A DNA stretch of 64,000 nt from Bacteroidia bacterium. GTDB taxonomy: Bacteria; Bacteroidota; Bacteroidia; Cytophagales; JAAEPT01. Under the pieces are notes generated by a model. The model saw only the letters and a program-made list of their open reading frames with translations, did no database searches and had not been told where the DNA came from. The stretch is from positions 18,476-82,475 of the forward strand of contig JAUIJC010000023.1 in assembly GCA_030431525.1 (NCBI GenBank). The letters run 5' to 3'. The position numbers and the translations under genes were made by a program. Every line of letters starts with the position of its first letter. The stretch's first letter is position 1. Below, in pieces: positions 27,685-36,881 of the stretch.

Positions 27685-27825
27685 GGCATAAAGGTATAAC
27701 CTATAAGGATGAAATTAAAAACCTATCCTCCAACTGACCAAGTCCTCATTACTCAGGTTTTCTCTTGACTAATTGGAGCGGTCAGAACTAACTTCGTCAA
27801 AACCTTTAATCAAACCATTGCTATC

Positions 27826-28455
27826 ATGAGCATTGTAGGAAAAAAAGCTCCTGTTTTCGAAGCGAACGCTGTTATCAACGGTGGCGAAATCGTAGAAAAC
27901 TTCTCCCTTGAGCAATTCAAAGGACAGAAATATACAGTGTTGTTCTTCTACCCATTGGACTTCACTTTCGTTTGCCCAACTGAGCTTTTCGCTTTCCAAG
28001 AGAAATTGGCTGAGTTTGAGAAGCGCGGTGTTGCCGTTGTTGGTTGTTCCGTTGACTCTGAGCACACGCACTGGGCTTGGTTGAACACTCCAAAAAACAA
28101 AGGTGGTATCGAAGGCATCAAGTACCCATTGGTATCTGACCTTTCTAAAACCATCGCTACTAACTTCGGTGTTCTCGCTGGTGACTACACTTACAACGAG
28201 GAAGGCGAATTGGTATTCGAAGGTGCTCCTGTAGCTTACCGCGGTACTTTCTTAATCGACAAAGAAGGTGTTGTTCGCCACGCTACTATCAACGACCTTC
28301 CATTGGGTCGTAACATCGACGAAACTATCCGTATGGTGGACGCCCTCATCCACAACGAAAAGCACGGTGAGGTTTGCCCAGCTAACTGGTCTGAAGGCAA
28401 AGACGCTATGAACGCTACTGCCGAAGGTGTTGCTGAGTACCTCTCATCTCACTAA
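27826..28455 (+). CDS. Typical 2-Cys peroxiredoxin (AhpC/TSA family)
   Basis: 209 aa. It reduces hydrogen peroxide and organic peroxides. The peroxidatic cysteine is Cys50 in FYPLDFTFVCPTE, and the resolving cysteine is about Cys184 in GEVCPANW. Codon use (favouring GCT, GGT and AAC) differs from its neighbours in the way expected of a highly expressed gene. It is monocistronic, with a terminator downstream. No AhpF partner lies nearby. Confidence 0.96.
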   Translation: MSIVGKKAPVFEANAVINGGEIVENFSLEQFKGQKYTVLFFYPLDFTFVCPTELFAFQEKLAEFEKRGVAVVGCSVDSEHTHWAWLNTPKNKGGIEGIKYPLVSDLSKTIATNFGVLAGDYTYNEEGELVFEGAPVAYRGTFLIDKEGVVRHATINDLPLGRNIDETIRMVDALIHNEKHGEVCPANWSEGKDAMNATAEGVAEYLSSH

Positions 28456-28486
28456 GGCATTGCCTCTTTGAGGCCTTTATGTATTG

Positions 28487-28516
28487 AACCCCGCAGGTTT
28501 TCCCTGTGGGGTTTTT
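28487..28516 (+). terminator. Terminator of the peroxiredoxin gene
   Basis: AACCCCGCAGG (28487-28497) pairs with CCTGTGGGGTT (28503-28513), one G-T pair, five-base loop, then a T-run. Confidence 0.88.
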
Positions 28517-28552
28517 CATTACACCGATTTGGTGGTCCATACAAATTGCTCC

Positions 28553-28579
28553 CTACTCGGTACTTTGTACTCCGTACTC
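28553..28579. repeat. GGTACTTTGTACTCCGTACT-type repeat before waaA
   Basis: An imperfect palindrome made of GTAC words (CGGTAC-ttt-GTACtCCG) ends seven bases before the waaA ATG. It resembles the GTAC/GATAC repeats at 15.4 and 58.3 kb. It could influence translation of waaA. Confidence 0.5.
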
Positions 28580-28585
28580 AAAAAA

Positions 28586-29833
28586 ATGCTCTACTCCATC
28601 TCCATCAGCCTTTACAAAACCTTGGTGCGCACCGTCGCTCCATTCAACCCAAAGGCAAAGTTGTGGCTCGAAGGCCGAAAAAACTGGCAGGACCGCATGC
28701 GCCAAGCCATGGAAGGAGAAACGGCACCCATAGCATGGTTTCACTGCGCCTCATTGGGTGAGTTTGAGCAAGGAAGACCCGTCATTGAAGCCTTCCGAGA
28801 GGCATTCCCACACTTCAAAATTTTGCTCACCTTCTTCTCCCCTTCGGGCTATGAGGTGCGAAAAAACTACGAGGGGGCAGACTACATTTTTTATCTCCCA
28901 GAGGACAGTGAGAAGAACGCCAAGCAATTCATTGAAATCGCCAAACCACAGATTGCCTTCTTCGTCAAATACGAGTTTTGGCATTACTACTTTAAGGCGC
29001 TCAAGGAGCAAAAGACCCCAATACTCTCCATCTCTGCCATTTTCAGGGACAAGCAGATTTACTTCAAGCCCTACGGAAGTTTCTACCGAAACATCCTCAA
29101 ACAGGTGGACCATTTCTTTGTCCAAGGCAAACACTCCAAGACTCTTTTAAAGGAGCATGACATCACTAACGCCACCATCGCTGGTGACACCCGTTTTGAC
29201 CGCGTAAAGCAGATTTGCGACCAAGCCAAAGACATTCCTTTGGCTGAGCAATTCACCCAAGGCAAACCCACCTTGGTCATTGGCTCCGCTTGGAAGCAGG
29301 ACATGGACGTGTTGATGCCTTTCCTGAATGATTTTGAGCATCCGCTAAAAGTCATTTTGGCGCCACATGAAATCCACGACAGCGAGATTGAAGGCTATCG
29401 CAAAACCTTCCACAAAAAATCAATCCGCTTCTCACAAGCCACACTGGAAACTGTCCAAGAGGCTGATTTGTTAATCATTGACAACGTGGGCATGCTCTCC
29501 TCCCTTTACCGCTACGGCACCTTCGCTTACATTGGTGGTTCTTTCGGAAAAGGCCTACACAACACCTTGGAAGCTGGCACGTATGGCATGCCTATTTTCT
29601 TCGGGAACAAGAATTACCAGAAGTTCAAGGAGGCCGTAGAGCTCAGTGAATTAGGCGGTGCATTTCCAATTGGAAGCACAGAAGAATTCACCAATACATT
29701 CCGTTCGCTATATGAAAATGAGGGCAAGCGAACAAAAGCCTCAAACATTTGTCGTCAATACATTGCCGATAATGTAGGCGCAACAGCCAAAATCATCGAT
29801 TTTTGTAAGGAATTATTGACTCCAAAGGCATGA
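28586..29833 (+). CDS. waaA: 3-deoxy-D-manno-octulosonic acid (Kdo) transferase
   Basis: 415 aa from the ATG at 28586; the longer ORF from 28484 runs through a terminator and a repeat and is rejected. It transfers Kdo to lipid A at the inner membrane in lipopolysaccharide synthesis. It has a GT-B Kdo-transferase pattern: IAWFHCASLGEFEQGRPVIE, TFFSPSGYEVRKN, DNVGMLSSLYRYGTFAYIGGSF and HNTLEAGTYGMPIFFG. The hydrophobic N-terminus is short. It overlaps rsgA by four bases (ATGA). Confidence 0.95.
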   Translation: MLYSISISLYKTLVRTVAPFNPKAKLWLEGRKNWQDRMRQAMEGETAPIAWFHCASLGEFEQGRPVIEAFREAFPHFKILLTFFSPSGYEVRKNYEGADYIFYLPEDSEKNAKQFIEIAKPQIAFFVKYEFWHYYFKALKEQKTPILSISAIFRDKQIYFKPYGSFYRNILKQVDHFFVQGKHSKTLLKEHDITNATIAGDTRFDRVKQICDQAKDIPLAEQFTQGKPTLVIGSAWKQDMDVLMPFLNDFEHPLKVILAPHEIHDSEIEGYRKTFHKKSIRFSQATLETVQEADLLIIDNVGMLSSLYRYGTFAYIGGSFGKGLHNTLEAGTYGMPIFFGNKNYQKFKEAVELSELGGAFPIGSTEEFTNTFRSLYENEGKRTKASNICRQYIADNVGATAKIIDFCKELLTPKA

Positions 29834-30753
29834 TGACGGGAACCGTTACCAAATCCACCGGCTCGTGGTACCATATTTTGACCGCTGAAGGCGACACCTT
29901 TTTAGGTAGGCTACGAGGGAAAATCCGTCTACAAGGCCTGAAAGTGACCAACCCGATTGCCGTTGGCGACAAGGTAGCCTTTGACTTGGAAAACGAGGAC
30001 GAGAACACGGTAACCATCACCGAAATCCTGCCCCGCGACAATTACGTGGTGCGTAAATCCACTCGGAAAACCGCCCATGCCCACATCGTAGCATCCAACA
30101 TTGACCAAGCCGTCATCATCGCCACACTTCGGATGCCTCGTACCTCATTGGGTTTCATCGACCGATGTTTAGTCACCACTGAATCTTTCCGAATTCCCAC
30201 CACCATCGTTTTCAACAAGGCCGACCTCCTCAAAGAAAAGGAGCTCGAAATTATCGAAGATTTGCGGGAATTGTACATCTCATTGGGTTATGGTTTCCTA
30301 CTAACCTCCTGCGAAACAGGCCAAGGGATTGAGGAATTCAAGGCCAGCTTGGAAGGCAAAATCTCATTGCTCACCGGACACTCTGGCGCTGGCAAATCCA
30401 CTCTATCCAACCAAGCCATTCCAGGACTAGAGCTCCATACCAAGGATGTTTCCAAATGGTCCAAAAAGGGTCAGCACACCACCACCCACGCTGAAATGCA
30501 TCGAGCTGGTGAAAGTACCTTCGTCATCGACACTCCTGGAATTAAAGAGGTCGGATTGATGGACATGGAAAAAGCGGAAATCTCACATTACTTCCCTGAA
30601 ATGCGCGACCTGCTCAACCAATGCAAATTCGCCAACTGCACCCACATGCACGAACCACAGTGCGCTGTCATCGAGGCGGTTGAAAATGGTGAAATAGCGC
30701 TTTCTCGCTATACCAATTACATGGGGATGGTGGAGGAATATGATTTTAAATAA
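29830..30753 (+). CDS. rsgA: Small ribosomal subunit biogenesis GTPase RsgA
   Basis: 307 aa. It is a circularly permuted GTPase that checks 30S maturation. An N-terminal OB fold is followed by G4 FNKADL, then G1 GHSGAGKSTLSN, G3 DTPGIKE, and a C-terminal zinc site (C-x-FANCTHMHEPQCAV). Two adjacent ATGs (29830, 29833) are possible starts; the first gives the four-base overlap with waaA. Confidence 0.96.
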   Translation: MMTGTVTKSTGSWYHILTAEGDTFLGRLRGKIRLQGLKVTNPIAVGDKVAFDLENEDENTVTITEILPRDNYVVRKSTRKTAHAHIVASNIDQAVIIATLRMPRTSLGFIDRCLVTTESFRIPTTIVFNKADLLKEKELEIIEDLRELYISLGYGFLLTSCETGQGIEEFKASLEGKISLLTGHSGAGKSTLSNQAIPGLELHTKDVSKWSKKGQHTTTHAEMHRAGESTFVIDTPGIKEVGLMDMEKAEISHYFPEMRDLLNQCKFANCTHMHEPQCAVIEAVENGEIALSRYTNYMGMVEEYDFK

Positions 30754-30774
30754 ATGAAATGATTCGGTGCCACA

Positions 30775-30854
30775 AGCACAGGACCTTGTCCTGTGCTAGC
30801 ATATTTCGCCCTTAAAGGGCTTCCCGATTGATAGCCCTGTAAGGGCGGAATATG
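30775..30854. repeat. Palindrome plus CGCCCTTAAAGGGCT inverted repeat
   Basis: First a 10-bp-arm hairpin AGCACAGGAC-ctt-GTCCTGTGCT (30775-30797). Then CATATTTCGCCCTTaAAGGGCT (30800-30821) is nearly inverted at 30833-30854 as AGCCCTgtAAGGGCGGAATATG. The second family recurs at 56977-57016. Either hairpin may end rsgA or the converging glycosyltransferase gene. Confidence 0.75.
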
Positions 30855-30891
30855 TCAACGATGGATGAATAATCCATCGACATCACCCACA

Positions 30892-31845
30892 TCACCGCGT
30901 CAATCGATAAATCCCCTGCACCGCACATTCCAACCGGACTGCACTCAAAAAATAAATAAGACGAGTGGTTAAATCCCGCCCTCGAAGTTCTCCCAAAAGT
31001 CCCCAATAGTCCTGAACCAATTTTTTATGGCCTTGCAAAACGGCCATTCTCAGCTCATGCCTGCATCGACTCGCCAAGGCTTTTAGCTCTTTATCATCCC
31101 GACAAAGGGCTTTTGCCTTTAAGCACACCTGATAAGTCGATTCCAACAAGGGAAAACATTTTTCTCCACGGAAATGCGTGGAAAGGGAATTCCCTACTCG
31201 CCTTCGCTGGGTCAGGATTTCATCCAGGTAATAAAACTTCCAGTCCCGCGCTCCCCGCACCCACACATCAAAATCCTCATAGGCCAACTGCTCATCATAG
31301 CCTCCAAGTTTCCTCAGCATTTCAGTGCGGAACATCATTGAAGGAGGACAAATAAAATAACGGGCTACAACCTCCGAAAACACATCACCCGAAGGGACAT
31401 CCTTTTCCGCAGATGCATGTACCCTCAAAAAATTGGACTGCTCATCAATTTCCTCAGCATTGGTGAACACCATTCCCCACTCGGCTCCCAAAGCTTCAAA
31501 GGCCTCCACTTGGCGGGAAATCCGTTGGGGCAACATCACATCATCCGTGGCAAAATCAATCAGGTATTTTCCCTTGGCCAAGACCAAAGCCCGATTAAAC
31601 GCCCGACAATTTCCCTCTGAAATTTCACTCCGTAAGAACTGCCAATCTTGTTCTTGGGCAAAATCCTCCAAGATTTCAGCTGAGCCGTCCTTGCTCCCAT
31701 CATCCACCAAAATCACCTCCAAATAAGGATAATCCTGCGCCAATACAGAATCCAAGGCCTCTGGAATGAAAGGCTCATGATTGTGGCAAAGACAGATAAT
31801 GGAAACTAATGGGGAGGACACGATAAATTCTGTTTCAAAGTGCAA
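30892..31845 (-). CDS. Glycosyltransferase family 2
   Basis: 317 aa, GT-A fold. N-terminal VSIICLCHNHEPFIPEALDSVLAQDYP, then VILVDDGSKDGS (nucleotide-sugar site) and FATDDVMLPQRISRQVEAF (DxD-like). The C-terminal ~100 residues are helical. It likely adds a sugar to a lipid-linked surface glycan at the cytosolic face of the inner membrane. It is divergent from the flippase/asparagine-synthase-like genes and separated from them by a MITE-like insertion, but functionally fits with them. Confidence 0.9.
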   Translation of the reverse strand: MHFETEFIVSSPLVSIICLCHNHEPFIPEALDSVLAQDYPYLEVILVDDGSKDGSAEILEDFAQEQDWQFLRSEISEGNCRAFNRALVLAKGKYLIDFATDDVMLPQRISRQVEAFEALGAEWGMVFTNAEEIDEQSNFLRVHASAEKDVPSGDVFSEVVARYFICPPSMMFRTEMLRKLGGYDEQLAYEDFDVWVRGARDWKFYYLDEILTQRRRVGNSLSTHFRGEKCFPLLESTYQVCLKAKALCRDDKELKALASRCRHELRMAVLQGHKKLVQDYWGLLGELRGRDLTTRLIYFLSAVRLECAVQGIYRLTR

Positions 31846-31971
31846 GGTAAGGAAACGGGGCTTTTAATCGAAAAATCACGAAATTTGACATGATAAATCC
31901 TGCCATACAGCAGAGCTAAAGGAAGCTTGTTAAGAAACTATCAAGACTTCACTGTTGTTGTCCCCAATCCT

Positions 31972-32177
31972 CAGGGCAACCGCAAGAATGACGCATACTG
32001 CGTAGCGACGCTTTGAAAGCGTCGAGACCAAGACAGCGAAGCTGGATTGCAGTCCCAAAAAGTGCCCTTTACAGATGAATTGTCTGTAATTTGCCTTTGG
32101 CAAATTAGTTTCGACGCTTTCAAAGCGTCGCTACGAGAGCACAGAACATCATAGTTTTATTTCTTGCGGTTGCCCTG
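31972..32177. mobile_element. 206-bp MITE-like element with 17-bp perfect terminal repeats and 8-bp target duplication
   Basis: CAGGGCAACCGCAAGAA (31972-31988) is perfectly inverted at 32161-32177, and CCAATCCT directly flanks both ends (31964-31971 and 32178-32185). Inside, a 25-bp palindromic word beginning CGTAGCGACGCTTT (32001-32025) is perfectly inverted at 32111-32135, and another hairpin (TAATTTGCC-ttt-GGCAAATTA) lies at 32087-32107. It has no ORF. An 8-bp duplication points to mobilisation in trans by an IS transposase of a family that makes 8-bp repeats; none is in the window. Confidence 0.88.
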
Positions 32178-32212
32178 CCAATCCTGACCACTTCTCCTTT
32201 CAAAGCAATTAA

Positions 32213-33517
32213 ATGCTACTTAATAACATCAGTCAATTCAAAAGCCTTCAAGCGTATCTTCTACGTGGTGCCTCAGTAGGCATATTATTGAAAGTGGCTG
32301 AGATGGGACTTGCGTTTGGGAGTAATGTGATCATAGCAAATCTCTTAACACCTTCAGAATATGGGGTGTTTTCCTATTTTTTTTCCATAGCCCTCCTTCT
32401 TGGAACAATTGCATCCATAGGATTTGAACCATACCTCACCCGCGAAATTGGATCCTTGGCATCGGGTGACAACCAATTTATCATTCGCAGGCTTCTTCGG
32501 TTTTCAAGACATTCAGTATTTCTGGCCTCAATACTTATTTCTGGTGTTGCCTTACTGATCGGGGTACTGTTCTTTTTTACTGGTGAGCACAAAATGGCAT
32601 TTAGCATCTCCATGCTCTCCATTCCACTATTTGCCCTTTCATTATTAAACCAAGGCGCTTTAAAAGGGCATAAAAAAATTTTAAGTGGCTTGGCCTCCAA
32701 TAGCCTCATTCGACCTGTAACATTTTTAGGACTTATGGCTGGGATGTGGTTGTACAACGGAGCAATCACCTTGGAACAGTTTGTCCTATTCAATATTTGC
32801 TCATTCGCAGCTTCTTGGATTGTTGGAGACCTCAGATTGCGTCAACTCTCCAAGACAACTATGCTTTCCCAAAAGCCTAATCTTGAGGTTGATTTTAAAC
32901 TCCGCAATGTAACCCCCTTCATGTTCTTGGGAGCTTTAACAGTGATTCACGGCAGTATAGACACCCTTATGCTGGGTTCATTTTCAGATAATGAAAGCAT
33001 TGGACTCTTTAATGTTGCCAATAAAATTGCCACGGTTTGCTCCCTCCTATTATTTGCTTCAAATACAGCACTCGCTCCTGTCATTGCCGAACTGAATCAT
33101 AAAAAAGACCTCACCACCATTCAAGTTGTGGTCACCAAAACCATAAGATATATAGGCCTCCTATCCATCCCGGCCATTGGCCTTCTTGGGATCTTCGGAA
33201 AGGAGTTTTTAATGCTATTCGGAAAGGGATATGAACAAGCCTACCCCGTATTAATTGTTCTCCTCGTTGGCCACTTCATAAACATCATTGCTGGGCCTGT
33301 AGGGAACTTGGCGAATATGACGGGAAATGAAAAGCTAACCAACAAAGCCATGGGAATTAGCATCGTCATCAACATTGTATTAAATGCCATCTTGATTCCC
33401 TTGTTCGGAGGTGTTGGGGCAGCGATTGCCTCAACAATAAGCTTTATCGTCTGGAATGTTTACTTAATTTTTACAGTAAAGAAGGCGACAGGCATTAACA
33501 CTACTGTTTTTGGATAA
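32213..33517 (+). CDS. Wzx/MATE-like polysaccharide flippase
   Basis: 434 aa with about 12 hydrophobic segments (for example GVFSYFFSIALLLGTIASIGF and FINIIAGPVGNLANMTG), typical of oligosaccharide flippases of the MOP superfamily. It would move lipid-linked glycan units across the inner membrane. Its TAA is directly followed by the ATG of the asparagine-synthase-like gene, so the two are probably coupled. Confidence 0.9.
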   Translation: MLLNNISQFKSLQAYLLRGASVGILLKVAEMGLAFGSNVIIANLLTPSEYGVFSYFFSIALLLGTIASIGFEPYLTREIGSLASGDNQFIIRRLLRFSRHSVFLASILISGVALLIGVLFFFTGEHKMAFSISMLSIPLFALSLLNQGALKGHKKILSGLASNSLIRPVTFLGLMAGMWLYNGAITLEQFVLFNICSFAASWIVGDLRLRQLSKTTMLSQKPNLEVDFKLRNVTPFMFLGALTVIHGSIDTLMLGSFSDNESIGLFNVANKIATVCSLLLFASNTALAPVIAELNHKKDLTTIQVVVTKTIRYIGLLSIPAIGLLGIFGKEFLMLFGKGYEQAYPVLIVLLVGHFINIIAGPVGNLANMTGNEKLTNKAMGISIVINIVLNAILIPLFGGVGAAIASTISFIVWNVYLIFTVKKATGINTTVFG

Positions 33518-35074
33518 ATGATGAGTGAAATCATAACGGATTTATCGCAATTCAAAACCACCAGTTTTGACAACGCCAATAAATTTTACGCAAAGGGCTA
33601 CGCTTTCTATCAAGGAACCTGTCTTGATGAAGAGGGACTATTGAAGCTGCTCGAAGGAAAAAGCATTATTGAAACTGAGGAACTGATTGGCGAATTGGAT
33701 GGCGATTTTTCAGTTATTTCTATTCAAGAACAAGAAACCCTGGTGTCAATCAGCCCATCGCGCGCTTTTCCGCTTTTTTATAAATCCACGAATGACAGAT
33801 TAGAAATTCGCGACAGTCTGCATCATCAGAAACTGACAGGCAATCCCTCCCTAATAAACCATTTCTTACTTACTGGGGTCACTCCATCCAATACAACCCT
33901 TGCTGAAGGATGGCATCAAATCGAGCCTGGAAGCACCGTAGTTTTTAGCAATGGGAAAATCAAAAGAACTTCCAGCTTCCAATTACCGATAAGTGAACAG
34001 GTTTCTGATTCACCCACCATCGAAGAAAACCTTTCTTTGCTCTTCGATCGAATCATTGCAAGACTTGGGGGAAGGCAGGCCTGCATTCCTTTATCTGGAG
34101 GATTGGATTCAAGGCTGATCCTGGCTGGATTAGTACAAAGGGGTTACAAAAATATCTTCTGCTTCACCTACGGAAAAACGGACAGCTTTGAGGCGACAAC
34201 TGCACAAAAGCTATGCTCCTTGCTACAGGTGGATTGGCATTTTGTAGAATACACGGATGAAGTGTTGACAAATTACTTTTCCGAGACCTATAAAAAGTAT
34301 GAGGATGATAGTTTCCATTATTCCTCGCTTCCTTATGAACAGGATTTTTTTGCGGTTCAGCAACTACACGATAAAAATTTGATTGAGGATAACGCTGTAT
34401 TTCTTCCTGGTTTTGGAGCAGATGTGTTGGCAGGAAGCTGGATACCAATCCTTCCTGAATTAAACAAAGCCAGTTTCACCATAGAAGGAGTAGCGAATCA
34501 CTTGTTAAATAGCTCGAAGTTCTTTTGTCAAAAAACCGAGAGACTTCCATTAAAAGACTTGATTTTAGCCGACATACAAACCATGGATGTCGTTGACCTA
34601 AGCAGCTACGTTCGCGCCATAGAAAGCTGGGGAATCAAAAATAGGCTCATGAAATACCAAGGCAATTCATGCCGAGCGTATGAATATTTTGGATACGATT
34701 TTATGCTCCCGTTTTTATCCAAAGCCAACATCACCTTCTGGCTCCAACAGCCACTACACAGCCGAGTGGACAAAAAATCATATAAGGAACATATTTCCGA
34801 AAACCTGTTTAGACCATTGGGAATCGATTTTCATTTCAAGAATATTTCGTCTCTTGATACACATGCCAGCCTTACAGTCAGGCTCAAATCCATTACTCCT
34901 AAATTCATTCGAAAAATAGGTAAGCTCTTATTTATCAATACCAAAAAGCAAGACGTTAACAACTTCATGTCCCTCAATGACATGATTCTTGAAAAATTAA
35001 ACCGTAGGGATCTGAACAAGGAGCAAAACATCAACTTTGTTGAAGCTAACTATTTACTTAGTAGGAGAAAGTAG
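33518..35074 (+). CDS. Asparagine-synthase-like protein without the glutaminase Cys
   Basis: 518 aa. Residues ~1-150 resemble the N-terminal nucleophile (glutamine amidotransferase) fold (ELIGELDGDFSVIS), but there is no Cys at position 2. Residues ~175-450 carry the ATP pyrophosphatase loop ACIPLSGGLDSRLILAGL and ENAVFLPGFGADVLAG-like text (read here as DNAVFLPGFGADVLAG). Glutamine-derived ammonia is therefore unlikely. In surface-glycan or natural-product loci such proteins may amidate a sugar acid or form another amide. It lies between two flippases, supporting a glycan role. Substrate unknown. Confidence 0.8.
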   Translation: MMSEIITDLSQFKTTSFDNANKFYAKGYAFYQGTCLDEEGLLKLLEGKSIIETEELIGELDGDFSVISIQEQETLVSISPSRAFPLFYKSTNDRLEIRDSLHHQKLTGNPSLINHFLLTGVTPSNTTLAEGWHQIEPGSTVVFSNGKIKRTSSFQLPISEQVSDSPTIEENLSLLFDRIIARLGGRQACIPLSGGLDSRLILAGLVQRGYKNIFCFTYGKTDSFEATTAQKLCSLLQVDWHFVEYTDEVLTNYFSETYKKYEDDSFHYSSLPYEQDFFAVQQLHDKNLIEDNAVFLPGFGADVLAGSWIPILPELNKASFTIEGVANHLLNSSKFFCQKTERLPLKDLILADIQTMDVVDLSSYVRAIESWGIKNRLMKYQGNSCRAYEYFGYDFMLPFLSKANITFWLQQPLHSRVDKKSYKEHISENLFRPLGIDFHFKNISSLDTHASLTVRLKSITPKFIRKIGKLLFINTKKQDVNNFMSLNDMILEKLNRRDLNKEQNINFVEANYLLSRRK

Positions 35075-35183
35075 ACATCAAGCGTTCAGCCAATTATCCT
35101 CCCCATTGTAGAGGGCTTACTCGAACAAAACCTCCCTCCAAGGTGTTCCCCGAAAATACTCGTCCACTCGCTCAAAAAACACT

Positions 35184-36446
35184 GTGCTAAAAGCTGTTCT
35201 TTCCACCTTTTCAAGCCGACTACTGCAACAGCTGTCCAACTTTTTGGTGATAATCCTAAGCACCAATCTTTTTGGGGTGGAAGGCCGAGGAAACATTAGC
35301 CTTTTTGTCACCAACATGGCCTTGTTGATTCTATTCAACAATGTAATTGGCGGACAAACCATTATTTATTTAACCCCCCGTCGGAATATTTACCAACTCC
35401 TAATCCCAAGTTATCTGTGGAGCACACTCTGCACAATAGTCGGCAGTATGTTGTTGTATATCTTGGGCTTTGTACCTGAAAGTCAGTTCGTGCATTTGAT
35501 TTTTATCACCCTGCTGAACTCCTTTGTCGCGGACAACCTGATGCTTTTGTTGGGGCGTGAAAAAATCCACCAGCATAACCTATTGGGACTTTTTCAAACG
35601 GTTTCCATTCTCATTTGGCTTGTGGTCTTCTTTGAGGTTTTTCAGCTGAAGGAAATCACTACTTACCTGTATGCACTGTACTTAGCCTTTGGCTCCTCTT
35701 TCTTGCTCAGCATCCCTTTGATGGTAAGGCTCCAGAAAAACTTTACCTTCAAAGGATTAAAAAGTACCGTCAAAAAGGCCATCCGTTACGGATTCATCTC
35801 CCAATCGGCCAACCTAATCCAATTCCTCAATTACCGATTGGGGTACTATTTCATTGCCTTCTACCAAACCTCAGAAAAGGATTTAGGCATTTTCTCCGTG
35901 GCTGTATCACTGTCAGAGTCCGTGTGGCTTATCGGCCGAAGCCTGGCCACCGTACAGCTCTCTAAAATCTCAAACTCAAAGGATGAAGCCTATTCCACCA
36001 AGATCACCCTACAAGCCTTCAAAGGAAGCTTCCTGCTCACCACTTTGGCCGTAGGAGGCCTTTTTCTTTTCCCATGGGAATGGCTCCTTCCCATTTTCAA
36101 AAGTCAGGAACTGATTGACAGCCTCCCAAAACTGTTTCTCTACCTTGGTCCTGGAATCGTTGCCTTGGGCACCACGGCCACCATTGCTCCTTACTACAGC
36201 GGACGCGGAAAGTACATCATCAACGTGTATTCTTCTGGAATAGGGCTTCTATTCACCTTGTTGGGCTGCCTGGTTTTCATCCCTTATTTCGGGATTCTCG
36301 GCGCCGCCATGACCAACTCCCTTAGCTATGTGGCGCTCTCCATTTATTTCATGAGCGTCTTTGGGCGCGACAACCAACTAACTATTTGGGATTATATCCC
36401 GAGATTGAGCGACTTGAATCAACTACCAATTCCTTTCAAAAAGTAA
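35184..36446 (+). CDS. Second Wzx-like membrane flippase
   Basis: 420 aa with 12 or so transmembrane segments (LSNFLVIILSTNLFG, LLIPSYLWSTLCTIVGSMLLYILG, GLLFTLLGCLVFIPYFGILGAAM). No ATG is available at the N-terminus: the frame is open back to a TAG at 35109, and GTG at 35184 gives a normal flippase start (MLKAVLSTFSSRLL). It is diverged from the flippase at 32213. Its stop overlaps the next ATG by one base. Confidence 0.85.
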   Translation: MLKAVLSTFSSRLLQQLSNFLVIILSTNLFGVEGRGNISLFVTNMALLILFNNVIGGQTIIYLTPRRNIYQLLIPSYLWSTLCTIVGSMLLYILGFVPESQFVHLIFITLLNSFVADNLMLLLGREKIHQHNLLGLFQTVSILIWLVVFFEVFQLKEITTYLYALYLAFGSSFLLSIPLMVRLQKNFTFKGLKSTVKKAIRYGFISQSANLIQFLNYRLGYYFIAFYQTSEKDLGIFSVAVSLSESVWLIGRSLATVQLSKISNSKDEAYSTKITLQAFKGSFLLTTLAVGGLFLFPWEWLLPIFKSQELIDSLPKLFLYLGPGIVALGTTATIAPYYSGRGKYIINVYSSGIGLLFTLLGCLVFIPYFGILGAAMTNSLSYVALSIYFMSVFGRDNQLTIWDYIPRLSDLNQLPIPFKK

Positions 36447-36859
36447 TGGAAAACCTATACCTCTCAGAGTACCTCGAAGAAATCGAAAAACACATTGTCA
36501 TCGAAGGCGACGAGCACACCATCTACGCCTATCTTTTGAACAATGATGCTGAAAACACCATTATCCTATCGGGGTTTGTGTGTTCCCGAGGAACGCTGGT
36601 TGATAGTTTAGAGGCCGTTGAAACCTACCTTGAAAAAGGCTTTGCCCCAGTATTGGCCAAACCTTTTGCCAATGAGTTCTCAGTCGAAAAAGAGGTAAAA
36701 GCAGAGGATATTGACATTGACTTTGAGGATAACGCCATCACCGTTACCATCAATCACATCATCTTCTTGGTAATCGATTTAGAGCAAGGAAAATCGTTCT
36801 CCTTGGGATTAGCTGAGGAAGGGCCTTATGGATTTCCTTTGGGTACAGGGCAAAACTAA
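36446..36859 (+). CDS. Hypothetical acidic protein
   Basis: 137 aa from the ATG at 36446 (TAATG overlap with the flippase). It is acidic, with no signal peptide or membrane segment. Alternating strands (TIYAYLLNN, TIILSGFVCSRG, AITVTINHIIFLVIDL) suggest a small alpha/beta fold. I do not recognise the family. The context suggests cotranscription with the glycan genes, but it may be unrelated to them. Confidence 0.65.
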   Translation: MENLYLSEYLEEIEKHIVIEGDEHTIYAYLLNNDAENTIILSGFVCSRGTLVDSLEAVETYLEKGFAPVLAKPFANEFSVEKEVKAEDIDIDFEDNAITVTINHIIFLVIDLEQGKSFSLGLAEEGPYGFPLGTGQN

Positions 36860-36881
36860 AAACTCACATATTTTTTCAACA

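Noticed and set aside
28484..28585. N-terminal extension of waaA
   Set aside because: It would read through a terminator and a repeat; the ATG at 28586 gives a normal Kdo-transferase length.
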